NCBI GenBank assembly: GCA_026394055.1
Contig: JAPKYZ010000026.1
Location: forward strand, 124,001-188,000
Origin: Acidobacteriota bacterium
GTDB lineage: Bacteria > Acidobacteriota > Terriglobia > Bryobacterales > Bryobacteraceae
DNA length: 64,000 nucleotides
Reading direction: 5' to 3'
Below the pieces are notes generated by a model. It was not told where the DNA came from, searched no databases, and saw only the letters and a program-made list of their open reading frames with translations. The stretch's first letter is position 1, and each line of letters opens with the position of its first letter. The translations under genes were made by a program, and so were the position numbers. Shown piece by piece: positions 1-9,766 of the stretch.

Positions 1-123
1 GATGACGTGCTTCGCTTTGGGCGCAAAGTGGGGCTGCCGCGTCGCCGCCTGCAACGTGCCTTGCAGGCCGGTCAGACCAAAGCCGCCACCGAGAGTCTTG
101 AGCAACTGCCGCCGGTTCCACAT
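1..123 (-). CDS. DUF1501 family exported protein (N-terminal fragment)
   Basis: Forty-one codons are visible, starting with ATG at 121-123 and running off the left edge. The start MWNRRQLLKTLGGGFGLTG has an arginine pair followed by a hydrophobic stretch, like a twin-arginine leader. The next segment, PHFAPKAKHVI, closely matches PHFPAKAKRCIY at the same place in the DUF1501 protein at 20618-22102. DUF1501 proteins are exported and related to the alkaline phosphatase/sulfatase fold, with no settled substrate. The gene begins 4 nt after the stop of the PSD1 cytochrome gene, its usual partner, so the two form a leftward operon. Only the N-terminus supports this call. Confidence 0.8.
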   Translation of the reverse strand, partial: MWNRRQLLKTLGGGFGLTGLQGTLQAATRQPHFAPKAKHVI

Positions 124-127
124 CGGG

Positions 128-2797
128 TTAGTTCACGCTCGCAAATTCGCCGGAGCTCAGCAGGGTCTGCAAATAGACCGGCCATGCCTTCGCGTCCGTT
201 TGTGTGAATTCTATCCCGATTCGCAACTCTTCCGAATCCGGTGGCCGGCTGTAGAGCAGTTGATACGCCCGTTCGATGCGAGCCTTCGCCGTCGTGCCCG
301 CCTGCTTCAGCAGCCGCTCATGCAACGCCTGCGCCTGCTGCGCGACAAACTTGCTGTTCAGCCAGTAGAGCCCTTGCAACGGCCCCGCGGTGACCGGGCG
401 CGCATCGGTGGACGTATTCGCATCAGGGAAATCAAACAGCGCCATCGTCGGATCGAGGCGCGTGCGGCTGACGGTCAAATAAAGCGACCGGCGCGGATTC
501 GTGTCGCTCAGCACCGCCGGAGCACCGCCCACTTTCGCGTCCAGCCGTCCACTCACACAAAGCACGGAATCGCGCAGTGTCTCCATGTCCAGCCGGTGCA
601 GCAGTTGGAAGCGGGACAACAGCTTGTTATCCGCATCCTTCTCCATCGCGGCCGGATTGCTGGTCGATTGGGCGTACGCGCTCGACAGCAGAATCTCGCG
701 ATGGATCGCCTTGACGCTCCAACCGGACTCGACAAAACGCGCCGCCAGATAGTCCAACAGCTCCGGGTGCGTCGGGCGTTCGCCCATGCGGCCAAAGTTC
801 GAGGGCGTGCGGACGATGCCTTGCCCGAAGTGGTACTGCCAAATGCGGTTCACCATCACGCGCGCGGTCAGCGGATTGGAAGCGCTGGCGATCGCCGCAG
901 CCAGTGGCGCGCGCCCGCTGCCCTGCGTGTACGCCGGAGCCTCTGCCTTGCTGAGCACCTGCAGGAAGCGGCGCGGTGCCGTCTCGCCCGGCGTCTTGGG
1001 ATCTCCCCGCAGCGCCACCGGAATGTCAGCCGGCTTGGCCGCTTCCTCCACCGCATGGAGGAACGGGTACATCGGCGGCAGCTCCTTTTCGAGCGCCGCA
1101 ATCTCGGCATCCAATCGCTCGACATACTGCTTCGCGATGCCACCCAGATAGGGCCGCACCTCCGCATGGCTGCGATAGAGCACGCCCGCCAGCGCCTTGA
1201 AGCCGTCGATGTTGTAGGGTCCGTTGGCGATCTCGCGCCACTGGTAGAACTTCAACACCGGCAACGACACGATGTTGGTGTACTGCCGCGTGTTCTCGTT
1301 CTTCAGGCCCTTCTTGCCGCCGAACGCGACGTAGTTCTTGTCGTCCACTTCCTTGGCTTCATCCAGCAGTTCCAGTACGAACTGCTGATAGCGCGCCGCC
1401 TCCGCTTGCACTTGCGCCTCGGCCGGCTTGCTGTCAAGCAGCTCATACCAAGACTTGAGATACGGATGCTCTTTGTCGGCGCGGTTAGCCAGATAGATCT
1501 TCCATCGCGCGAGAGTCGCCGTATCGAGACCCGGCACTTCGCCCTGATTGGCAAACACGGCCATCAGATACCGGGCCGTGTCACGCGCCTGCAGGTCCAC
1601 CAGTTGCTTGCCTTGATCAGTCAGGTAGTCGGCGAGCGTCTCCTTCAGCGCGTCGATCTTGGCCTTCTGCGCCTTGTAGCGCTCCACCTCGGCGGCGGGC
1701 ACCAGCGGGTGCGGCGCGGAGGGTGAACTGCTGAAGATGCCGAGCAGCGAATAGTAGTCCTTGGTGGGGATGGGGTCGTACTTGTGGTCATGGCATTGCG
1801 CGCAGCCCACGGTCATGCCGAGGAACACTTTGGTGGTGACGTCCACCTGATCATTGGACCCGCTCGACAGCGCTTGAAAGCCTAGCCCCGCGCGATGCGC
1901 CGCCGTCTCCGGCAACAGGTCCGCCGCGATTTGAGCCTTGACGAAGATGTCGTACGGCAGATCCTGATTGAATGCCTCCACCACCCAGTCGCGGTAGCGC
2001 CAGGCATTGGGCAATGGCGTATCTTGATCGGCCGCCAGTTGGCCATCGGAATAGCGGGCCAAGTCCAACCAGTGCCGCGCCCAACGCTCGCCGTAGTGTG
2101 GCGAAGCGAGCAGCCGGTCTACCAGCTTCTGCTTGGCGGCGGGCGAAGTGTCTTTGAGAAAGGCCTCGGTGTCCTCGGGCGTGGGCGGCAGGCCGGTCAT
2201 GTCGAGCGTCACCCGCCGCACCCACGTCCGCTTGTCGGCCGCCGCCGCGGGCTTCAACTGCGCCGCCTCCAGCTTGGCCAACACAAAGCGATCGATGTCG
2301 GTCTTGGGCCACGCTGCTGCTTTCACCGAAGGCAGCGCGGGTTTCTTGACCGGCTGAAATGACCAGAACGCCCGCTCCGCGTCCGTGATCACTTTCGTAG
2401 AAACCACCGCCGGACCCGTCTTCTCGGGCCACGGCACGCCGCGCTGGATCCATTCGCCTAACGCCGCGATCTCTTCTCCGGTCAGCGCGCCCACCGGCGG
2501 CATCTTCAACCGGATGTGCGTGCGCCGCACCGCTTGCATCAGCAAGCTCTCATCTGGCTTGCCCGGCACCACCACCGCTCCGGACTTGCCGCCCTTCAGC
2601 ACGCCTTCGCGCGAATCGAGCCGCAGATTGCCCAGCCCGCCTTCGCTATGGCACGCCTGGCAGTGCGTCGCCAGTAAGGGCCGGATGCGGAGCTCAAAGA
2701 ACTCGTCGTCTTTGTCGGCGGCCGAAAGCGAGCCTGTCCGCGCCAGCAGCAAGCCAGCCAGCACCAGCCCGGTTCGGTGTCTCAAGCGTTCCATCAT
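128..2797 (-). CDS. PSD1 and planctomycete cytochrome c domain protein
   Basis: This 889-residue secreted protein starts with a hydrophobic signal peptide (about residues 8-26). A single c-type haem motif CQACH lies at residues 46-50, inside a planctomycete cytochrome c domain. The DUF1549 region follows (about 165-380, with DIDRFVLAKLE, TGLPPTPED and HYGERWARHWLDLARY), and the DUF1553 region lies at the C-terminus (about 630-850, with NPLTARVMVNRIWQYHFG). Proteins of this type are thought to be periplasmic and to act with DUF1501 partners; their chemistry is not established. A DUF1501 gene follows after 4 nt. Unlike the second copy at 17498-20621, it has no LamG insert and is intact. Tandem ATGs at 2797 and 2794 leave the exact start open. 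Confidence 0.92.
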   Translation of the reverse strand: MMERLRHRTGLVLAGLLLARTGSLSAADKDDEFFELRIRPLLATHCQACHSEGGLGNLRLDSREGVLKGGKSGAVVVPGKPDESLLMQAVRRTHIRLKMPPVGALTGEEIAALGEWIQRGVPWPEKTGPAVVSTKVITDAERAFWSFQPVKKPALPSVKAAAWPKTDIDRFVLAKLEAAQLKPAAAADKRTWVRRVTLDMTGLPPTPEDTEAFLKDTSPAAKQKLVDRLLASPHYGERWARHWLDLARYSDGQLAADQDTPLPNAWRYRDWVVEAFNQDLPYDIFVKAQIAADLLPETAAHRAGLGFQALSSGSNDQVDVTTKVFLGMTVGCAQCHDHKYDPIPTKDYYSLLGIFSSSPSAPHPLVPAAEVERYKAQKAKIDALKETLADYLTDQGKQLVDLQARDTARYLMAVFANQGEVPGLDTATLARWKIYLANRADKEHPYLKSWYELLDSKPAEAQVQAEAARYQQFVLELLDEAKEVDDKNYVAFGGKKGLKNENTRQYTNIVSLPVLKFYQWREIANGPYNIDGFKALAGVLYRSHAEVRPYLGGIAKQYVERLDAEIAALEKELPPMYPFLHAVEEAAKPADIPVALRGDPKTPGETAPRRFLQVLSKAEAPAYTQGSGRAPLAAAIASASNPLTARVMVNRIWQYHFGQGIVRTPSNFGRMGERPTHPELLDYLAARFVESGWSVKAIHREILLSSAYAQSTSNPAAMEKDADNKLLSRFQLLHRLDMETLRDSVLCVSGRLDAKVGGAPAVLSDTNPRRSLYLTVSRTRLDPTMALFDFPDANTSTDARPVTAGPLQGLYWLNSKFVAQQAQALHERLLKQAGTTAKARIERAYQLLYSRPPDSEELRIGIEFTQTDAKAWPVYLQTLLSSGEFASVN

Positions 2798-2910
2798 CCA
2801 AAGTTCCGCGTTGCTGGCATCTTACCGGAAATCTGCCGCCGGGTGGGGGCTGCAACCCTCTCCTGAGCGCACTATTTGCAATCCCCTCACCCTAAGCGCT
2901 ACAAACGAAC

Positions 2911-4902
2911 ATGCGATCCTTGGTCGGCCTCATCGCCCTACTGGCGTGTGTCATGGTTCCCGCGGTGGAGGCACGCGTCGTCAGGCTGCGCATTGACCGG
3001 CGGGAGCCAGTGCTCAATGGCAAAGCCTTTGGCGCGGCCGGAGCGTACGAGAAGCTGGTGGGCAAGGTCGAGTTTGCCCTGAACCCCGCGCTGGCGGCCA
3101 ATGCGGGCATTGTAGACCTGAAGCTCGCGCCACGCAATGCGGCGGGCGAGGTGGAGTTCGCCGCGGACTTCTACTTGCTAAAGCCGGTCGACCCGGCCCA
3201 GTTCAAAGGCCGTCTGCTTTATGAAGTGGGCAATCGTGGTGGCAAGGCACTGCTGCCGACCTTCCAGAAAGCGGCGCGCAGTGCGGACCCGACCACCGAC
3301 GCAGAGTTCGGCGATGGACGCCTGATGGCGCAAGGCTACGCGCTGCTTTGGATGGGCTGGCAGTGGGATGTGCCGGAGGGGCGGATGCGGATGCAGATGC
3401 CGATTGCCACCGAGGCAGGCCAGCCGATCAAGGGCCGGATCCGGGGCAACTTTATTCTCGATGCCCGCTCGAACACCGCACCGCTAGCGGACCGCGCGCA
3501 CCAGGCCTACCCGATCGCCGACATGGCGGACCCGGAAGCCTTTCTCATCGTGCGCGATAGCACCGATGGCAAGCCGCAACGGCTGGGGCGCGGGCAGTGG
3601 CGCTTCATCGACAACAACACGGTGGCGCTCGATAGCGGGTTTGAGCCGGGGCGGATCTACGATGTGGTCTACACGGCGAAAGATCCGCGTGTTCTGGGCA
3701 CGGGTCTCGCGGGCACGCGGGACCTGATCAGCTTCTTCAAGCACTCGACGGTGGGCAATCCGCTGTCCGGAGTGAAGCACGCCACCGGCTGGGGCATTTC
3801 GCAAAGTGGCCGCTTCCTGCGGCACCTGCTCTATGAAGGCTTCAATTAAGATGAGCAGGGGCGCCGCGTCTTTGATGGCGTGATCGATGAGGTGGGCGGC
3901 GCGGGGCGAGGTTCGTTCAATCACCGCTTTGGACAGGCGTCGCGCGATGCGGAGCAGTTCTTCAACTTTCTCTACCCGGTGGATATGTTCCCGTTCACGG
4001 ATGGCGAACAGAGCGATCCGATCACCGGTGCCAAAGGCTCACTGCTGGGCAGGGCGCGGGCGCGGGGCGTCGAGCCGAAGCTGTTCCACGTGCTCAGCAA
4101 CTCCGAGTACTTCAACCGCGCCGGATCGCTGGTGCATACCGACGTCGCGGGCCTGCGCGATATTGAGCCTCCCGCGAATGTACGGATCTACACCGTAGCG
4201 GCGGGTCCGCATTTCTCGGGTCCGTTCCCGCCCAACCAACCCGCCCATCTGGCCGCGCCGCTCAATCCCTTGAACCGCAACCTGATCATGCGGGCGCTGC
4301 TCGATGCCATGGACCGCTGGCTGGAGGCAGGCACGCCGCCGCCGCCCAGCCAGATGCCGCGCCTGGCCAACAAGACGCTGACCCCCAGCGCCAACGCCGG
4401 CTGGCCCACGATTCCCGGCGTGAAGTTTCCGCCACCCGTGCTGATCACCTATCGCCTGGACTTTGGCCCGCGCTGGTCGCAGGGCATCGTCGACTACGAA
4501 CCGCCACTGTTGGGCAAGCCCTATGCCGCACTGGTGCCTGCGGTGGACAAGGACGGCAACGCCATCGCCGGCATCCGGATGCCCAGCGTCCAAGTGCCCA
4601 TCGGCACCTACACGGGCTGGAACTACCGGCCCCCGGCGATTGGCGCGCCGGAGCAGTTCTCGGGAGAAGCGGGCAGCTTCTTCCCGTTTGCGGCTACTCG
4701 CGAAGAGCGCCTCACCAGCGGCGACTCCCGGCTCTCTTTTGCTGAACGCTACCCGAGCCGCGACCAGTATCTCGCCCGCATCCGCCAAGCCGCGCGGCAG
4801 TTGATCCAGGGCCGTTTCTTGCTGGAAGCGGATCTGGCCGACGTGGAGGCGTTCGCCAAAGCCCAGTTTGATTGGATCAGCAAGCCAGCGGCTAAACCGT
4901 AG
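2911..4902 (+). pseudogene. alpha/beta hydrolase domain protein (Abhydrolase_10-like) interrupted by one in-frame stop
   Basis: One reading frame of 664 codons is interrupted only by TAA at 3847-3849 (codon 313). Both halves match one protein: a signal peptide (MRSLVGLIALLACVMVPAVEA), the first half of an alpha/beta hydrolase with the nucleophile-type motif GISQSGR just before the stop, then DEQGRRVFDGVIDEVGG and the rest of the catalytic domain in the same frame. The text around the stop reads LLYEGFN-stop-DEQGRR; a GAA or CAA codon there would restore a typical member. The family holds secreted hydrolases of unknown substrate. The stop could be a true nonsense mutation, a readthrough site or a sequencing error. 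The 3' end overlaps the convergent CorC-type gene by 11 bp. Confidence 0.8.
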
Positions 4903-6316
4903 CTTCGTCTTCGCTCGACGTCGCAGATTCGCTGCTCGGGTCGGGCTTCTCGGGCTTCTCGAGCTTCTCGGGCTTTTCGATCTTCACAATCTTTTCGATC
5001 TTCACCCGTGCGATGCGATTGCGCTCCATGGCCAGCACCGTGTACCGGCGGCCGCCTTCTTCCACCACTTCCCCGCCCTTGGGGATGAAGCCCAGGCGCG
5101 ACAGCAGGAAGCCCGCCAGCGTCTCGAACCCGGTCTCCGAAGGCAGCTCGATGCCGTAGTGCGTCTCCAGATCAAGGATCGGGATGGTGCCTTCTACTTC
5201 GATCTCTTCCGCTTCGGGCAGATGCGGGCGGCGGCGGTCGTCGTGTTCGTCTTCGATTTCGCCGAACACTTGTTCCAGCACGTCTTCCATCGTCACCACG
5301 CCGGCAATGGTGCCGAACTCGTCCACCACCACGGCCAGATGCTTGTGCGCGGCGCGGAATTCATCGATCAGCTCATTCAGCGGCTTGGTTTCCGGCACGA
5401 TCAGCGGCTTGGTGATCCAGTCTTCCAAGTGGAACGTCTTGGCTTGACGGCGGCGCTCCTGCGCGAAGCGGCGGTCCCGCCAGACGCGCAGCAGGTCGCG
5501 GTAGTGGATGACGCCCACCAGGTTCTCGGGCGAATCCTTGTAGACCGGCACGCGTGAGTAGTTGTGCTCCGCCATGGTGCGCAGAACTTGGTCGAGCGAG
5601 GCATCGACCGGCAGTGAGACGACGCGGCCGCGCGGCACCATCACCTCGCGCGCCACCAGCGAGTGCAGATCGAGCAACCGGTGGATCGACTCTTCCTCGA
5701 ACTCGCGCAAGTGTCCTTCATCGCCACTCGACGACACAATGTGCTTGATCTCTTCGGCGGAGTGCGCGCCACCGCCATGGCCATTGCTCTTGACGCCCAG
5801 GATGCCGGAGAACAGGCCGGAGCACCATTCCACCGCCAGCACAAACGGCGTCAGCACGCGATAGAAGATCAGCAACGGCGGCGCGGTGAGGATGGCCATG
5901 CGCTCCGCCTTTTCCACCGCGAGATTCTTGGGCACCACTTCGCCTAACACGACAATCACTAGCGTCAGCAGCAGGAACGCGATGCCAAAGCTGGCGCCTT
6001 CCACGATCCACATGGCGCTGGCGGGCACGTGGGGCCGCAGAGCAGTCACCAGCGCATGCGAGATCGCCTCTTCTCCCGCCCAGCCCATGCCCAGGCTGGC
6101 CAGCGTAATGCCCACCTGGCTGAGCGCGATCATGCGCTCCATGTTATGGATCAAACTAAGTGCGGCTTGGGCGCCAATGTTGCCTTCTCCGGCCAACGCC
6201 TCCATGCGGGAAGGGCGCACGGAAAGCAGCGCCACCTCAGCCGCCGAGAAGAAGGCGTTCAAGAGAGTGAGGACAAAAAGCGCCAGCAGCCGATAACCGA
6301 GGTGAGCGTCTGGCAT
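4892..6316 (-). CDS. CNNM/CorC-type hemolysin family membrane protein with CBS domains
   Basis: The protein has about 474 residues from ATG 6316. The N-terminal CNNM (DUF21) domain holds several membrane segments and the pattern NAFFSAAEVALLSV. A CBS pair follows (about 210-335, including MVPRGRVVSLPVDASLDQVLRTM and IAGVVTMEDVLEQVFGEIEDE), then a CorC_HlyC transporter-associated domain. The last 30 or so residues are lysine/glutamate/proline-rich. The family is linked to magnesium or divalent-cation export or resistance. I chose the start MPDAHLGYRLLAL because longer versions would add a poorly conserved histidine-rich leader and run into the divergent penicillin acylase gene, whose start is only 9 nt away; the promoters of the two genes must lie inside each other. 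Confidence 0.9.
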   Translation of the reverse strand: MPDAHLGYRLLALFVLTLLNAFFSAAEVALLSVRPSRMEALAGEGNIGAQAALSLIHNMERMIALSQVGITLASLGMGWAGEEAISHALVTALRPHVPASAMWIVEGASFGIAFLLLTLVIVVLGEVVPKNLAVEKAERMAILTAPPLLIFYRVLTPFVLAVEWCSGLFSGILGVKSNGHGGGAHSAEEIKHIVSSSGDEGHLREFEEESIHRLLDLHSLVAREVMVPRGRVVSLPVDASLDQVLRTMAEHNYSRVPVYKDSPENLVGVIHYRDLLRVWRDRRFAQERRRQAKTFHLEDWITKPLIVPETKPLNELIDEFRAAHKHLAVVVDEFGTIAGVVTMEDVLEQVFGEIEDEHDDRRRPHLPEAEEIEVEGTIPILDLETHYGIELPSETGFETLAGFLLSRLGFIPKGGEVVEEGGRRYTVLAMERNRIARVKIEKIVKIEKPEKLEKPEKPDPSSESATSSEDEATV

Positions 6317-6325
6317 GATGAGAGC

Positions 6326-8488
6326 GTGAACCGTGTCATTCGTTATGTTAACGCCGCCCTGGTGGTGATTGCCCTGGCGGGCTTGGCGGGCGCGTGGTGG
6401 CTGCTGTGGCGGCCCATGCCCTCCACTTCCGGAACCGTGCGCGCTGGCGTCGCCGCGCAGATCCGCCGCGATGAGCGGGGCGTGCCACACATCACCGCCA
6501 AGTCAGTCGAAGATGTCTTGTTCGCCCAAGGCTACGCCACCGCGCAGGACCGGCTATGGCAGATGGATGCGCTGCGTCGTCTGGCAGGTGGAGACATGGC
6601 CGAGATCGCGGGCGTCGCGGCTCTGGAGATCGACACCGACGCGCGCCGTCTGCGCATGCGGCACTTGGCGGAAGCCCACGCCCAGCGCTTGCCCCCAGCG
6701 GATCTGGCCTTGATGAAGGCCTTTGTGCGTGGCGTAAATGCCAGCATGGACGCTCAGCGCAAGGCGCTGCCGGTGGAGTTCATCCTGATGGGCTATGAGC
6801 CGCGCCCGTGGACCGTCTCTGACTCCATGCTGGTGGCCCTGCAGATGTACCGGACGCTCACCGATTCGTGGAAGGACGAGCTCCAGAAGATGCAGCTGCT
6901 GGCCAAGGGTGACGCGGCCAAAGTGAACGCGCTGTTCCCCATCCGTAGCGGACACGAAGTGCAGCCCGGCTCCAATGCCTGGGCCGTGTCGGGCAAGTTG
7001 ACCGCCTCCGGCAAACCGCTGCTGGCCAACGACCCGCACCTGGCTTGGACATTCCCCGCCACCTGGTATCAAGTGCACCTGGAAGGTGGCGGCCTGAACG
7101 CGGCCGGGGTCAGCCTGCCGGGGCTACCGGGCGTCATCATCGGCCACAATGAGCGGATCGCCTGGGGCGTGACAAACCTGGGCTATGACGTGCAGGACCT
7201 CTACCTGGAACGGGCGAATGAACCGGCTCGCCAGGAAGTGGAAGTGATCCGCATCAAGGGCGCGGCGCCTCAACAGGTCACCATCAACGTCACCCGCCAC
7301 GGCCCGATCATCATCGCCGAAGGGGGCCGCCCGATGGCCCTGCGCTGGGCCGCGGCGGAGTTGGGCAGCTTCACCTATCCGATGGTGCAGCTGAATATGG
7401 CTCGCAACTGGACCGAGTTCCGGGACGCACTGCGGCGCTATCCCGGCCCCGGGCAGAACTTTGTCTACGCCGATGTGGAGGGCAACATCGGCTACCAAGC
7501 GACCGGCCTGCTGCCGATCCGCACCGCCCACGACGGCGACGTACCGGTGGATGGCGGCGACCCCAAGTTCGACTGGCAGGGCTTCCTCCCCTTTGACCAG
7601 CTGCCCACCTTCTACAACCCGCCCAGCGGCCTGATCGTCACCGCCAACCAGAACCCGTGGCCCGCCGAACCCGGCTTCCGGCTGAATGGCGACTTCGCCC
7701 CGCAGTACCGTTCCAACCAAATCCGCGCGCGCCTGGAAGCAAAGAAGGGGCTCACCGCTACCGACATGCTAAGCGTCCAAACGGACATCTACGCCGCCTT
7801 CTCACACCGCTTGGCGCGTGAGGCGGTGGCCGCCTATGAACGGCGCGGCAGCAAGAATCCATCGCTCACCGAGCCGGTGAAGCTGCTCAAGGCCTGGGAT
7901 GGCCTGATGAAGGCTGATTCCGCCGCCGCCTACGCCGTGACCCTGCTCTACCAGAACCTCCGGCGCACCATCGCGGAGCGCGCCTCACCTGGCAAAGGAG
8001 GAGACTACAGCTACCAGATGGCGCCTTCGGTGATCGAGAACCTGATCGTCGCCAAGCCGAAAGACTGGTTCCCGGACTGGGATGAAACGATCGTCAAGTC
8101 GTTTGACGAAGCAATGGCGGAAGGCCGCCGCAAGCAGGGTGACGACCCCACACGCTGGCACTATGGCGTCGTGAACGCAATGACGCTGGGGCACCCGGTG
8201 CTGTCGCGCATTCCCTATGTGGGCCGCTACTTCCAGATCGGACCCTTGGAGATGAATGGCGCCTCCACCACCGTCAAGCAGACCACGATGCGCATCGGCC
8301 CTTCCATGCGCTGGGTGGCCGATCTATCCAACTGGGACACCTCGCTGAACAACTTGGTGGTAGGCGAATCCGGCCACGTGCTCTCCGGCCACTTCCGCGA
8401 CCAGTGGCAAGCCTACCTGGCCGGCACCAGCTTCCCGCTGCCGTTCACCAAAGTAGAGGCGAAGAACACGCTGGAACTGGTGCCCTAA
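6326..8488 (+). CDS. penicillin acylase family protein (Ntn-hydrolase)
   Basis: This 720-residue precursor starts with GTG at 6326, chosen because it directly precedes a membrane anchor or signal segment (residues about 8-30, LVVIALAGLAGAWWLLW). The family is made as one chain that cuts itself into alpha and beta subunits; the new N-terminal serine of the beta chain is the nucleophile. Here that serine is Ser216 in QPGSNAWAVSG, and the following NDPHLAWTFPATWYQVHL is also characteristic. Enzymes of this family split amide bonds of beta-lactams, acyl-homoserine lactones or other acylated compounds; the substrate cannot be told from the sequence. It is divergent from the CorC-type gene and is followed by a palindromic repeat. 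Confidence 0.92.
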   Translation: MNRVIRYVNAALVVIALAGLAGAWWLLWRPMPSTSGTVRAGVAAQIRRDERGVPHITAKSVEDVLFAQGYATAQDRLWQMDALRRLAGGDMAEIAGVAALEIDTDARRLRMRHLAEAHAQRLPPADLALMKAFVRGVNASMDAQRKALPVEFILMGYEPRPWTVSDSMLVALQMYRTLTDSWKDELQKMQLLAKGDAAKVNALFPIRSGHEVQPGSNAWAVSGKLTASGKPLLANDPHLAWTFPATWYQVHLEGGGLNAAGVSLPGLPGVIIGHNERIAWGVTNLGYDVQDLYLERANEPARQEVEVIRIKGAAPQQVTINVTRHGPIIIAEGGRPMALRWAAAELGSFTYPMVQLNMARNWTEFRDALRRYPGPGQNFVYADVEGNIGYQATGLLPIRTAHDGDVPVDGGDPKFDWQGFLPFDQLPTFYNPPSGLIVTANQNPWPAEPGFRLNGDFAPQYRSNQIRARLEAKKGLTATDMLSVQTDIYAAFSHRLAREAVAAYERRGSKNPSLTEPVKLLKAWDGLMKADSAAAYAVTLLYQNLRRTIAERASPGKGGDYSYQMAPSVIENLIVAKPKDWFPDWDETIVKSFDEAMAEGRRKQGDDPTRWHYGVVNAMTLGHPVLSRIPYVGRYFQIGPLEMNGASTTVKQTTMRIGPSMRWVADLSNWDTSLNNLVVGESGHVLSGHFRDQWQAYLAGTSFPLPFTKVEAKNTLELVP

Positions 8489-8513
8489 GGGCAACGTTGG
8501 CAGTGCTGTTTGA

Positions 8514-8651
8514 GGTGGCGCAGGCTTCAGCCTGCAGCGGGACTTTTAGTCCCGCCCGGTTCATCGCCAGCGCCTCAGATCAACAAGGCTTTCATCTTGC
8601 CCACGCCCGGGGCGGAATGAATTCCGCCTGCAGGCTGAAGCCTGCGCCACC
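8514..8651. repeat. composite palindromic intergenic repeat (BIME-like)
   Basis: Two perfect 24-bp inverted arms lie at 8514-8537 and 8628-8651. Each arm contains its own palindrome (caggct-tc-agcctg). Just inside each arm is a further hairpin: cgggac-tttta-gtcccg at 8538-8554 and ggcggaat-ga-attccgcc at 8611-8628. The whole element fills the gap between two convergent genes. This layout of paired REP-like hairpins is typical of dispersed intergenic repeats mobilised in trans, and it could also end transcription from both sides. No second copy was seen in this window. Confidence 0.75.
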
Positions 8652-8664
8652 ATGGGCAGCCTCG

Positions 8665-9099
8665 CTAGCTTCTCAGATTGCGGCCTTCGAACTGCTCCAT
8701 CCGCTCGATCACCCAATCGGGCACCGGCTGCGGCCGGCCGGTTTTGAGATCGACGTGGACTTGCACTTGCTCGATCACTGCTCGCAGGTCATCGCCCGTG
8801 GCGCCGTGTAGCTCCAGTTGAGTGGTCAGGCTGGTCCGACCAATGCGGCTGGTGCGGACGTAGGCGACCACTTGCTCGTCATAGCGGATGGGAGCGCGGA
8901 ACTCGACGGTGGCTTTCACCACATGTACCTCAAAAAAGTTCTCACCAGGAGCAAACGAGATGCCCAAGGCACGCCAGTATTCGGTGACCCCTAAGTCTGC
9001 GTAGTCCAGATAGCGGGCGTTGAAGACCACCGCTTGCGGGTCGACCTCGGAATAGCGGACGCGGAACGTGTGGGAGAACTGGAAGCCGTCGCGCGTCAT
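8665..9099 (-). CDS. acyl-CoA thioesterase, 4HBT/YbgC-like hotdog fold
   Basis: At 144 residues it has the usual length for a YbgC/FadM-type thioesterase. The N-terminal motif RYSEVDPQAVVFNARYLDYAD holds the aspartate that acts as catalytic base in this family, followed by the long helix GVTEYWRALG. Such enzymes hydrolyse short to long acyl-CoA or acyl-ACP thioesters in the cytoplasm. It lies 6 nt downstream of the small outer-membrane protein gene and is the last gene of a leftward run that begins with inositol-phosphate synthase, so it may serve membrane lipid turnover; that link is an inference from position. Confidence 0.88.
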   Translation of the reverse strand: MTRDGFQFSHTFRVRYSEVDPQAVVFNARYLDYADLGVTEYWRALGISFAPGENFFEVHVVKATVEFRAPIRYDEQVVAYVRTSRIGRTSLTTQLELHGATGDDLRAVIEQVQVHVDLKTGRPQPVPDWVIERMEQFEGRNLRS

Positions 9100-9105
9100 G
9101 ACGGG

Positions 9106-9720
9106 CTAGAAGCGGATTCCGATGCCAGCCAGAAAGGACGCATTATTGCGGCCCAACCGCGGGATCTCAAAGTTCACCGACTCCGGGCTCTGGAAGCGGA
9201 AGTTGCGGATCTCGGCGCGGAAGAGAAGAAATGACACCGGCTTGAAGTCCAAACCCGCCGCGGCATCCCAGACAAAGACGCCTTGTGTCTCATTGGAAGG
9301 AGCGCCCGGCCGGATCGGGCTACGGTCGGAGAGCGCCCGCGACAAGCGGCCCGCGCCCACCCCGGCCGAAATCCAAGGTGTGATCGGTGAAATCGGCAGC
9401 ACGCGAACGCGCAGGCCTGGAATGACGGCCAGATTGAGCGACTCCGCCGTGATGACGCGGCTCGTCACCTGTGACCAGCCCGCGCCGCCCAGTATCACCG
9501 GCAGTTCCATTCCCACGGCAACAGCGCCGAGGTTAAAAAAGTTGCCGCCGACATTCAGCAGACCCACCGCCCGGCCACCGGCGGTTACTGAGGCGGGGAG
9601 TGCGCCGGAAGTGCTGTTGGCCGACGCTTGGCCTGCGGAGTTCAACCCAGCGCTGGCTACGATATCGAGTGCCGCCACCGGAAGCGCGGCCAAAATCAGC
9701 AGTGGTGCCAGCTTTGTCAT
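9106..9720 (-). CDS. small outer-membrane beta-barrel-like protein of unknown function
   Basis: This 204-residue protein begins with a signal peptide (MTKLAPLLILAALPVAALD). It is rich in alternating polar and hydrophobic residues with many glycines, and ends in phenylalanine (ASFLAGIGIRF), a typical recognition signal of outer-membrane beta-barrels. I do not recognise a named family; small OmpA/OmpW-like barrels of similar size look like this. It sits 46 nt after the SDR gene and 6 nt before the thioesterase gene, which suggests one transcript and an envelope role. Confidence 0.6.
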   Translation of the reverse strand: MTKLAPLLILAALPVAALDIVASAGLNSAGQASANSTSGALPASVTAGGRAVGLLNVGGNFFNLGAVAVGMELPVILGGAGWSQVTSRVITAESLNLAVIPGLRVRVLPISPITPWISAGVGAGRLSRALSDRSPIRPGAPSNETQGVFVWDAAAGLDFKPVSFLLFRAEIRNFRFQSPESVNFEIPRLGRNNASFLAGIGIRF

Positions 9721-9766
9721 CCGAGCTTCCTCCTCCTCGCGTGACCGTTCCGCCGCTACGGCCAGC

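Noticed and set aside
2-1726. 574-codon open frame opposite the first PSD1 gene
   Set aside because: It is rich in Arg, His and Gln, has no motif, and lies entirely on the complement of a well-supported gene; high GC makes such shadow frames common.
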